This document shows, piece after piece, positions 5,173-10,617 of a DNA stretch of 10,617 bases; the stretch's first letter is position 1, and every line of letters begins with the position of its first letter. Source of the stretch: Candidatus Altimarinota bacterium (GTDB lineage: Bacteria; Patescibacteriota; Gracilibacteria; UBA4473); NCBI GenBank assembly GCA_020629095.1, contig JAHDDZ010000024.1, forward strand, positions 1-10,617. Reading direction: 5' to 3'. A program made the position numbers and the translations under genes. The notes under the pieces were generated by a model. The model searched no databases. It worked only from the letters and a program-made list of their open reading frames with translations, and had not been told where the DNA came from.

Positions 5173-6703
5173 AAATAGGTAAATCGTCCTCAGTCGGATA
5201 TTGCTCAAGCGCCTTAATGAGGCCCTTTAGCAGCTGCAGATTAGTAATCAGCGATATGTTTTTGTCTATCGCTTTTCGGCGAATGTAGTACCCGTCGCTG
5301 ACCTCCTCGCAACTATATTTATTGGGGGTATTAATGACGAGCCGCACGTCGCCGCTGTCAATCGCGTCAATCACATTTGGGTGCTGGTCACTGATTTTAT
5401 AGACCGTTGTTATCGCAACTCCCTCTGCCTGCAAAAAGGCGCTTGTGCCCTCTGTGCCAATAAGGCTATATCCCATTTCTATCAGCCGCTTTGCCAACGG
5501 AATAAATGCCGCTTTGTCGCGAACCTTGCCCAAGGTGACCAGTACCTGACTGCCCCGAGGTGGGATTATAAACCCAACTGAAATGAGGGATTTTAGCAGC
5601 GCCTCTTCAGCATTGTGCCCAAAGCAGGCAACCTCTCCGGTACTACTCATCTCGACTCCCAGCAGCGGGTCTGCGCCCTTTAACCGACTGAAGCTAAACT
5701 GCGCGGCTTTGACCCCCACGTGCTTAATCGTGCTCGGGTCAATTTGCTGCACAGGCACGTCCATGCCGAGCATAGATTGAATTGCAATCTCCATGAAGTT
5801 TTGCCCAAGCACCTTGCTGGCAAACGGAAAGCTCCGGCTCGCGCGCAGGTTACATTCAATCACCATAACGCGGTTTTCCTTCGCCAAAAACTGAATGTTA
5901 AAGGGCCCTGTAATGTTTAATTTCTTGGCTAGCTGCGTGGCGATTTGCCGCACTTGGCGCACAGTTTCGGTGTAAAGCGTTTGTGGGGGAAGTACAATTG
6001 TTGCGTCGCCACTGTGGACTCCAGCGTTTTCGACATGTTCTGCGATCGCACTACAGATGATAACTCCATCTTTTGCCACGCCATCAAACTCAACTTCTTT
6101 TGCATTTTCTTCAAACTTGCTCACGACCACACTCGCGTCGGTTTGCCCGACTGCGTTTTGCAGGTACTGAACCAGTGCCTCCTCGCCATTGGCCACAGCC
6201 ATGGCCGCGCCACTCAGCACAAAACTGGGTCGCACCAAGACTGGAAACCCAACCTCGCGCGCAAAGGAAATGGCCTCTTCGGTTGTTGCAAACTGCTGCC
6301 ACTGCGGCTGATCGATGCCAAGCTCGTCACACAGTGCACTAAAAGCGCCGCGGTCTTCACAGTTTTCAATGTCTTGCACGCTGGTCCCCAGCAGCGGAAC
6401 ACCTGCTGCATGCAGCTCTCGTAGCATATTTTGGGCAATTTGCCCACCGCTCGAGGCAATGACGCCATCTGGCTTTTCTTTTTTAATTATGTCTAGTACA
6501 CGCTCGGTTGTTAGCTCATCAAAATAGAGCCGGTCGCATTCATCAAAATCGGTACTTACCGTTTCAGGGTTTGAGTTTATAAAAATAGTCTCATGCCCAA
6601 GTTTTCGTAGTGTGCGCAGCCCCTGCACGCCACACCAGTCAAATTCGACGCTGCTGCCGATACTATATGGGCCAGAACCAATGAGGAGGATTTTTCGTTT
6701 CAT
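5156..6703 (-). CDS. carB: Carbamoyl-phosphate synthetase large subunit, C-terminal half only (with MGS-like domain)
   Basis: A 515-residue ATP-grasp enzyme matching only the second half of CarB (normally about 1070 residues). Domains: a preATP-grasp fold at 1-120 (GSGPYSIGSSVEFDWC at 9-24, NPETVSTDFDECDRLYF at 45-61); the ATP-grasp core at about 120-320 (LVRPSFVLSG at 156-165, EHVENAGVHSGD at 222-233, FNIQFLAKENRVMVIECNLR with metal-binding E283 and N285, then RASRSFPF); a linker with EMSSTGEVACFG at 351-362; and an MGS-like regulatory domain at about 385-500. In complete CarB this half phosphorylates carbamate, while the N-terminal half makes carboxyphosphate. No N-terminal half or carA adjoins: upstream lies a divergent tRNA. 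Wording such as FDWC, STDFDECD and STGEVACFG recalls eukaryotic CPS1/CAD, from memory only. Known work shows that isolated CPS halves can catalyse the whole reaction as dimers using ammonia, so independent function is possible. The N-terminal half may also be encoded elsewhere. Confidence 0.93.
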   Translation of the reverse strand: MKRKILLIGSGPYSIGSSVEFDWCGVQGLRTLRKLGHETIFINSNPETVSTDFDECDRLYFDELTTERVLDIIKKEKPDGVIASSGGQIAQNMLRELHAAGVPLLGTSVQDIENCEDRGAFSALCDELGIDQPQWQQFATTEEAISFAREVGFPVLVRPSFVLSGAAMAVANGEEALVQYLQNAVGQTDASVVVSKFEENAKEVEFDGVAKDGVIICSAIAEHVENAGVHSGDATIVLPPQTLYTETVRQVRQIATQLAKKLNITGPFNIQFLAKENRVMVIECNLRASRSFPFASKVLGQNFMEIAIQSMLGMDVPVQQIDPSTIKHVGVKAAQFSFSRLKGADPLLGVEMSSTGEVACFGHNAEEALLKSLISVGFIIPPRGSQVLVTLGKVRDKAAFIPLAKRLIEMGYSLIGTEGTSAFLQAEGVAITTVYKISDQHPNVIDAIDSGDVRLVINTPNKYSCEEVSDGYYIRRKAIDKNISLITNLQLLKGLIKALEQYPTEDDLPIFAYSE

Positions 6704-6711
6704 CGGGCATT

Positions 6712-6717
6712 ATTCTA
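6712..6717 (-). promoter_or_regulatory. Candidate -10 box for the CarB-like gene
   Basis: TAGAAT on the minus strand, 8 bases before the ATG at 6703, fitting the leaderless pattern. No strong -35 lies at 16-18 bases. The region is shared with the divergent tRNA promoter. Confidence 0.45.
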
Positions 6718-6741
6718 CTCAAAAGTTTGGAAAAAGAAAAC

Positions 6742-6769
6742 TTGCATTGCGCTTTTTTTTTCGTATGCT
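6742..6769 (+). promoter_or_regulatory. Promoter of the tRNA-Arg gene
   Basis: TTGCAT (6742-6747), a 16-base spacer containing a run of nine T, and TATGCT (6764-6769). The mature tRNA starts 9 bases later, so only a very short 5' leader would need processing. Confidence 0.6.
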
Positions 6770-6778
6770 GCAACTCGT

Positions 6779-6855
6779 GCACGCGTAGCTCAGCTGGATA
6801 GAGCACCGGTCTTCGGAACCGGGTGTCGGGGGTTCGAATCCCTCCGCGTGTACCA
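6779..6855 (+). tRNA. tRNA-Arg (anticodon UCG), CCA encoded
   Basis: A 77-base cloverleaf. The 7-bp acceptor stem GCACGCG/CGCGTGT has one G-U pair at the end. The D arm is GCTC/GAGC. The anticodon stem CCGGT/ACCGG has the loop CTTCGGA, giving anticodon TCG (Arg, reads CGA and CGN). The variable loop is GTGTC. The T arm GGGGG/CCCTC has the loop TTCGAAT. A discriminator A and a genome-encoded CCA end the gene. No intron or mismatch damages the fold. It diverges from the CarB-like gene. Confidence 0.97.
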
Positions 6856-6887
6856 ACTGTATGAAATTAGAACTCTAACAGATCTAT

Positions 6888-6907
6888 AAGATTTTAATAA
6901 AAATCTT
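6888..6907 (+). other. AT-rich hairpin downstream of the tRNA
   Basis: A perfect 8-bp inverted repeat AAGATTTT/AAAATCTT with an AATA loop, followed by the T-rich ATTTTT. It could aid 3' end formation of the tRNA transcript, but the stem is almost all A-T and weak as an intrinsic terminator. Confidence 0.3.
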
Positions 6908-6927
6908 TAGTTATTTTTCATCTCATT

Positions 6928-6955
6928 TTGAAAAACTGTTCTGATGCGTGATAAT
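6928..6955 (+). promoter_or_regulatory. Possible promoter in the tRNA/secreted-protein gap
   Basis: TTGAAA (6928-6933), a 16-base spacer and GATAAT (6950-6955) on the plus strand. The only thing downstream on that strand is the hairpin-plus-T terminator at 6983-7005, so the predicted transcript would be about 40 bases long. Confidence 0.3.
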
Positions 6956-6982
6956 GCCGTGTACCACAGGAAAGAAATCGTG

Positions 6983-7005
6983 AAATGCCCTATAGGGCAT
7001 TTTTT
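6983..7005 (+). terminator. Intrinsic terminator, best oriented for plus-strand transcripts
   Basis: The stem AAATGCCC/GGGCATTT has a TATA loop and is followed by a T run on the plus strand, which suits the tRNA transcript. It also begins right after the stop codon of the minus-strand secreted-protein gene, but on that strand the hairpin is followed by TCACG and not a U tract, so it would be weaker there. Confidence 0.7.
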
Positions 7006-8128
7006 ATTGTACCTCCAAATATACTGTAAGAGAACCTGTACTGCTGACATTGTACTCTAAGACCTCTTCGTCTATTGTGTCGCCATTAACATCTTGCAGA
7101 TAGGGCCCAATGTCTGGGTTATCACTGTCATATGTTTGGGTGTCAATAAAACCAAACTTTGCCGGATTGTAAAAATCATATACCGTTCCAGTTCCTTCAT
7201 ATGCTAGGTCATAGCAAATTACGTCTCCCGTATAAAACGGGCCAGTTGTGCCGATATCTACGCCATCTCTAAAAACAGTTGTGAGAGTCTTGTTTACAGT
7301 AACTATGGTTGCACATTCATTTGTGCTATCTATGGCGTGTGCAAAGACGTTCATTGCTAAGATGTCACTATCGTTGATAACTCCATTTCCAGCAGAAACT
7401 GACCCTGCATATCCAGGTCGAAAGTTTACAAAATTTTGCACGGCTAAGATGTTTTGCCCGTCTAATTCTAATATGGTGGCTCGTCCTAGCGAATCAGTGG
7501 CTATGACTGTAGCCCCTGCAGTATTTGCCGTGTAGGCGCGAGTGTAGCTCATTGCAACGGTTGTAATCGTTCCAAATACATTAGTCGAAACTGGGTGACC
7601 AACTACCATATTGTGCGGCTGAATCGCTCCCGTCCAGGTTGATGGATATCCGATTGTGCCCATAAGCGTATCCCAACTTTGGTGATAATTAAGCTTAACG
7701 ATATAGCCATTACAGTCTTGTGCCCAGTTATATAACTCGCTCATTTCGGCGGCAGTTACGTGCGTGTCATACTCGCCACCAAGCACAAAGACGTTGCAGC
7801 CTGCTGCATCCAAACTCGCTTGCGTGATGGTTCCACTGGCATTCCAATTAGCATAAAGCGTTATGGCTGTGGGGTGGTTTCCGCCTGCACCAAAGTTTGC
7901 TGTGTTAGTCAGTTTTGATCGAAAGTCAACCATGCTTCCTCCACCAAATCCCCAAAAATACCCAGCTCGATTATCCATGTGACATACAATACTGGTGGTT
8001 GTGCTTGTTGGTGGAACCGCAAAAACAGCTTTTGGAGGGGTTGAGAAGAACATTCCCCAAATGAGCAGTGCCCCTGCTAAAACAATAAAATACTTGCTAA
8101 ATTGTATACTTTTGATGTTTTGTGACAT
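7004..8128 (-). CDS. Secreted protein with GATase-like/DUF4350-like domain and DUF11-like C-terminal domain
   Basis: A 374-residue exported protein of unknown function. A signal peptide is clear: a basic start, a hydrophobic core at about 13-28 and a likely cleavage after AVFA at 37. Residues 45-265 carry the outline of a class I glutamine-amidotransferase-like fold, as in DUF4350/ThuA-type proteins: CNVFVLGGEYD at 111-121, an AAEMSELYNWAQDCNGYIVKL helix-strand, HPV at 178-180, TVIATDSLGRATILE at 207-221 and INDSDILAMNVFAHAID at the end. The usual catalytic Cys is not evident, so it may be a binding domain. Residues 275-374 look like a beta-sandwich DUF11-type domain (VNKTLTTVF, GDVICYDLAYEGTG). 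There are five cysteines (49, 111, 139, 272, 305), all after the signal peptide. No LPXTG motif or C-terminal membrane anchor is present. The gene follows the VanW gene after 86 bases and has its own promoter. Domain names are tentative. Confidence 0.8.
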   Translation of the reverse strand: MSQNIKSIQFSKYFIVLAGALLIWGMFFSTPPKAVFAVPPTSTTTSIVCHMDNRAGYFWGFGGGSMVDFRSKLTNTANFGAGGNHPTAITLYANWNASGTITQASLDAAGCNVFVLGGEYDTHVTAAEMSELYNWAQDCNGYIVKLNYHQSWDTLMGTIGYPSTWTGAIQPHNMVVGHPVSTNVFGTITTVAMSYTRAYTANTAGATVIATDSLGRATILELDGQNILAVQNFVNFRPGYAGSVSAGNGVINDSDILAMNVFAHAIDSTNECATIVTVNKTLTTVFRDGVDIGTTGPFYTGDVICYDLAYEGTGTVYDFYNPAKFGFIDTQTYDSDNPDIGPYLQDVNGDTIDEEVLEYNVSSTGSLTVYLEVQ

Positions 8129-8201
8129 GGTGGTAATCTTTTCAATTTTATATTATAATACAATAAAAACAATAATAAATCAAATTATTACCACCATGTC
8201 A
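8123..8201. repeat. 15-bp perfect inverted repeat flanking an AT-rich promoter segment
   Basis: The left arm TGACATGGTGGTAAT (8123-8137) and right arm ATTACCACCATGTCA (8187-8201) are exact reverse complements separated by 49 AT-rich bases. The left arm contains, on the minus strand, the start codon and five-base vicinity of the secreted-protein gene. The right arm lies 13 bases after the VanW stop. In RNA read through from the VanW gene, the arms could pair and hide the start codon. At DNA level the repeat could be a recombination or protein-binding site. Confidence 0.85.
8152..8183 (-). promoter_or_regulatory. Promoter for the secreted-protein gene
   Basis: On the minus strand, TTGATT (8183-8178), a 17-base spacer and TATTAT (8160-8155), partly overlapping a perfect TATAAT (8157-8152). 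The ATG is 23 bases after TATAAT, so this gene has a short untranslated leader, unlike most neighbours. The core TATTATAATA is self-complementary and could also act on the plus strand. Confidence 0.5.
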
Positions 8202-8214
8202 AATGAGCGAGCGA

Positions 8215-9291
8215 CTAGCTTTCGTCGTCCTCGTAGGGAATATAGTCTGCAGCAAGCGTGTCTATGATCGGAATGCCCTCATGATATACTTCTCGAGTCC
8301 AGTTGGTTTGCGCCCCGCTGACGAACCCGCCGCTGCTTTCAGTTTGCAGAAGCACCGTGTCGCGGTCTTTTGTTCCATACAGAAACAGCATAGCTTTTGT
8401 GCCGCGCACTTCGGTTCGCATAAGGACTGGTTTACCAGTGTCATTTCGAAATTTGACGTCTATGGTTGGGTTCCAGACAGTCGCATCGAGCCCCATTAGG
8501 GTGCCATAGTATGGCAGTGCGAAGCTGTGGTGCCTGTGCTCGACAATTGGTAAACCGGCCATATATGCTGCTCGAAACAGCGTCGTGCTGCTCTGGCAAA
8601 CGCCTCCGCCGACTCCATCGACACTAACGCCGCGGTTGATTACTTTTGCGTTTTTATATCCTGTGTCCAGCGACACGTTGCCCACAGCGTCCCAAAACGA
8701 AAATGTTTTACCGGGTGCAATTACGTGTCCATCAAGCTTGGCAAACGAGTGTAGTACATTATGCTTACGCTCTGGGGTTGAGTTTTTAAAGTCTGTGACC
8801 CCCACACTCAGCAGCTCGGTCACGCCCCACTCGCGCAGCTCTGGGTTGGCCACGTCGTGCTGCACTTTTTCCAGCAGGTCAGGCGCTAGCGTGCCATAAT
8901 TCCCCAAATGCCAGTCTTCGCTTATGGTGTGTAAAACGCCATCAGAAATGGTCAAATGCGGGTAATGCTCAGGCAGGGGACTTTCGTGCATGGTCACATG
9001 ATTAGTATAAACCAGTGGCTCTGTCACAAAAACGGGCGCTGGAGCCGGCCGTGGCACAATGATTTTGATCTCTCCTGGCTGCACAACCTGACCAGTTGTG
9101 GGCATGTTTTCCCACGTTGTAACGGGCTGTGAATAGGTACTGCGGGTCCTGTTTACTGGCTGGCTGACAGTCTTTGTTCGCTCCGAAAGTGCCTGTCGCA
9201 CCATGTCTGGTGTCATGCGCTGGGCACTGGCTGAAGACACAAATGAGCTCATGAGCACTGAAAAGACTGCGACTGCAGAGATAGTTTTCAT
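8215..9291 (-). CDS. Secreted VanW-domain protein
   Basis: A 358-residue exported protein with a signal peptide (hydrophobic core at about 5-20, cleavage after ASA at 23) and a C-terminal VanW domain at about 165-300. Family landmarks seen: VTDFKNSTPERKHNVLHSFAKLDGHVIAPGKTFSFWDAVG (in pieces over 165-204), GGGVCQSSTTLFRAA at 228-242 with Cys232, VEHRHHSF at 250-257, and a terminal WNPTIDVKFRN strand. VanW is named for its gene in some vancomycin-resistance clusters, but its biochemical role is unknown and most bacteria with it are not resistant. Residues 24-110 are Pro/Thr/Val-rich and look like a flexible linker; no peptidoglycan-binding or transpeptidase domain is attached. A TTG at 9294 is in frame, but ATG 9291 is the simpler start. 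The gene lies 70 bases after cysN and could share its transcript. An extracellular or wall-associated role is inferred from the signal peptide. Confidence 0.92.
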   Translation of the reverse strand: MKTISAVAVFSVLMSSFVSSASAQRMTPDMVRQALSERTKTVSQPVNRTRSTYSQPVTTWENMPTTGQVVQPGEIKIIVPRPAPAPVFVTEPLVYTNHVTMHESPLPEHYPHLTISDGVLHTISEDWHLGNYGTLAPDLLEKVQHDVANPELREWGVTELLSVGVTDFKNSTPERKHNVLHSFAKLDGHVIAPGKTFSFWDAVGNVSLDTGYKNAKVINRGVSVDGVGGGVCQSSTTLFRAAYMAGLPIVEHRHHSFALPYYGTLMGLDATVWNPTIDVKFRNDTGKPVLMRTEVRGTKAMLFLYGTKDRDTVLLQTESSGGFVSGAQTNWTREVYHEGIPIIDTLAADYIPYEDDES

Positions 9292-9361
9292 CAATTATTT
9301 AGACGAGAAAGGGGGTGTTTTTGTTACGAACCGTGGGTTGACATTTGGCACAAAAAACGAT

Positions 9362-10600
9362 TTATGCCACCATTCCAGCAGCCACTGTTTCATTATTTGC
9401 AGGGTTGATGAGTATCAAGCTCCCCGTTTGCTGGCAGTCTCGATAAGTATCAAAGGCAATTGGTTGAGCTGTTTTCAGGGTCAATTTTGCAATTCCATTC
9501 ATACCTAGTTCGCGGTTTTCACTTGGATCAAGTGAGTGAATATCCACCACATATTCCAGATTTTCAACTCGGCATTTTACTTCTTGTCCACCAATTCGTA
9601 GCCAATACATCGCATTTTCATTCAGGGGCGTTTGGCTCATCCAGCACAGCATAATGCTCAGGTCGGTCCCCACTTTTGGTGTCATGTGTGGGGTACTCAA
9701 AAGCGACCCGCGTACAATATCAATTTCATCTGTCAGGCGCACACAAACAGACTGCCCTGGCAGTGACTCTTTCAAAGATTTTCCGTCCAGATCAATCGCA
9801 GCAATGGTGCTTTTCAGGCCACTTTCTGCGACCACAATTTCATCACCCACCTTCAGCACTCCAGCCGCTACACGACCGGCATATCCTCGATAGTCAGTTT
9901 CATGGTCACGGATCACATATTGTACCGGAAACCGCACAATTTCATGGCTGACGTCACTGGTCACGTGCACGTGCTCGAGGTAGTGCAGCAGGGTGCTGCC
10001 GTCATACCAGTCCATGTTTTCAGACCGATCGACCACGTTGTCACCTTCCAGCGCGCTGATCGGAATGCAACTCACATCCGCGATATCAGTTTTGGCCGTA
10101 AATGCCTCAATCTCGCCTACCATTTTTTCATACTGCTCTTCGCTCCAGTCGACCAAATCCATCTTGTTAATACACACAACCACGTGCTGCAACCGCAGCA
10201 AACTAGCAATAAACAAGTGCCGCCTAGACTGCTCGACCAGTCCATGGCGGGCGTCAACTAGCACAATCGCTACGCTGGCGGTGCTGGCACCTGTCACCAT
10301 GTTTCGTGTGTATTGTGCGTGACCAGGGGTATCAGCGATAATAAAGCTCCGCTTTGGAGTTCTAAAATATCGATACGCGACATCAATCGTGATGCCCTGC
10401 TCGCGCTCCGCTCTCAGGCCATCGGTCAGCAAACTCAGGTCAAAGTCACCCCGTCCACGTCGTTTTGATGCGGTTTTAACCTGCTCCACTTGGTCTTCAA
10501 AAATACTTTTGCTGTCATAGAGCAGGCGGCCGATAAGAGTACTTTTTCCATCATCGACGCTGCCCATTGTCGTAAATCGTAGTAGATCAGTATGTGTCAT
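9362..10600 (-). CDS. cysN: Sulfate adenylyltransferase subunit 1 (CysN GTPase)
   Basis: A 412-residue EF-Tu-like GTPase. With CysD it forms ATP sulfurylase, in which GTP hydrolysis drives formation of adenosine 5'-phosphosulfate from ATP and sulfate. All G motifs are visible: GSVDDGKST at 13-21, REQGITID at 66-73 (switch I), DTPGH at 90-94, NKMD at 145-148 and SALEGDN at 182-188, followed by two beta-barrel domains with RFPVQYVIRD and RGYAGRVAAG. The protein stops at ETVAAGMVA, where bifunctional NodQ/CysNC proteins continue into APS kinase, so that activity is absent here. The other subunit, cysD, is expected just outside the window on the right; the 17 bases before the ATG include a TAA that could end it. 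No Shine-Dalgarno sequence is seen. Use could be sulfate assimilation or making PAPS for sulfated surface molecules. The secreted neighbours fit the latter weakly. Confidence 0.96.
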   Translation of the reverse strand: MTHTDLLRFTTMGSVDDGKSTLIGRLLYDSKSIFEDQVEQVKTASKRRGRGDFDLSLLTDGLRAEREQGITIDVAYRYFRTPKRSFIIADTPGHAQYTRNMVTGASTASVAIVLVDARHGLVEQSRRHLFIASLLRLQHVVVCINKMDLVDWSEEQYEKMVGEIEAFTAKTDIADVSCIPISALEGDNVVDRSENMDWYDGSTLLHYLEHVHVTSDVSHEIVRFPVQYVIRDHETDYRGYAGRVAAGVLKVGDEIVVAESGLKSTIAAIDLDGKSLKESLPGQSVCVRLTDEIDIVRGSLLSTPHMTPKVGTDLSIMLCWMSQTPLNENAMYWLRIGGQEVKCRVENLEYVVDIHSLDPSENRELGMNGIAKLTLKTAQPIAFDTYRDCQQTGSLILINPANNETVAAGMVA

Positions 10601-10617
10601 TTTCTTTTGTTTTAGCC

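Noticed and set aside
5381..6527. Several open frames antisense to the CarB-like gene
   Set aside because: They lack family features and promoters, and they fall opposite highly conserved enzyme motifs, so they are shadows of the real coding frame.
8197..8268. A 23-residue plus-strand ORF beginning in the right arm of the inverted repeat
   Set aside because: It is short, rich in Arg, and antisense to the VanW C-terminus. The shared ATGTCA start is explained by the repeat. It is kept only as a hint of an inverted relic.
9338..9343. Perfect TTGACA on the plus strand in the cysN/VanW gap
   Set aside because: No acceptable -10 lies 16-18 bases downstream (TTTATG only), and it points antisense into cysN.
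9654..10322. Open frames on the plus strand opposite cysN
   Set aside because: Low-complexity shadow translations of the conserved GTPase domains, with no start signals.
354..10600. Possibility of the UGA-glycine code used by some CPR lineages
   Set aside because: TGA ends the genes at 315, 1855 and 2751 at sensible protein lengths, and no conserved motif contains an internal TGA.
1..10617. CRISPR arrays, insertion sequences, integrases, att sites or toxin-antitoxin pairs
   Set aside because: No regularly spaced repeats, transposase motifs or typical small paired genes were seen on either strand.

Overview
The window is a compact, non-mobile chromosomal segment of a bacterium with a small-genome style. 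Genes sit end to end, several overlap, and there is one tRNA. TGA is used as an ordinary stop. No CRISPR array, transposase, integrase or phage module is visible. Short streamlined genes, an RNHCP zinc-ribbon protein, a VanW-domain secreted protein, GlpM-like small membrane proteins and half-size CarB together suggest a Patescibacteria/CPR genome, perhaps Saccharibacteria-like. That placement is inference from gene style, not a phylogenetic result.

Layout. Positions 1-830 (+) hold two unrecognised proteins, the first cut by the window edge. At 808-1527 (-) lies a WecG/TagA/CpsF-type glycosyltransferase. Its start codon overlaps that of a divergent RNHCP zinc-ribbon gene (1526-1855, +), which overlaps a membrane-anchored metallophosphoesterase (1852-2751, +). 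Facing these is a tight minus-strand block, read from right to left: a C-terminal-half carbamoyl-phosphate synthetase (6703-5156), phosphoglycerate kinase (5138-3981), family I inorganic pyrophosphatase (3969-3436), a GlpM/DUF3147-like membrane gene broken by a frameshift in a CT repeat (3435-3098), and an intact paralogue (3091-2753). A tRNA-Arg(UCG) gene (6779-6855, +) diverges from the CarB-like gene. Then come three more minus-strand genes: a secreted protein of unknown function (8128-7004), a secreted VanW-domain protein (9291-8215) and the GTPase subunit of ATP sulfurylase, CysN (10600-9362).

How the genes fit together. Pgk and Ppa are central energy metabolism. The CarB-like enzyme would feed carbamoyl phosphate into pyrimidine or arginine metabolism if it is active without the N-terminal half. 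The glycosyltransferase, VanW protein, secreted protein and perhaps CysN (sulfate activation) point to envelope building or decoration.

The most notable signals are these. (1) -10 boxes repeatedly lie 5-10 bases before start codons and no gene has a clear Shine-Dalgarno sequence, so many transcripts look leaderless. (2) A (CT)6 tract breaks one of two tandem membrane genes, and loss of exactly one CT unit restores a full 111-residue paralogue, so it is a candidate contingency locus. (3) A stand-alone CarB C-terminal half has features recalled from eukaryotic CPS1/CAD. (4) A perfect 15-base inverted repeat brackets the promoter of the secreted protein, with that gene's start codon inside one arm.
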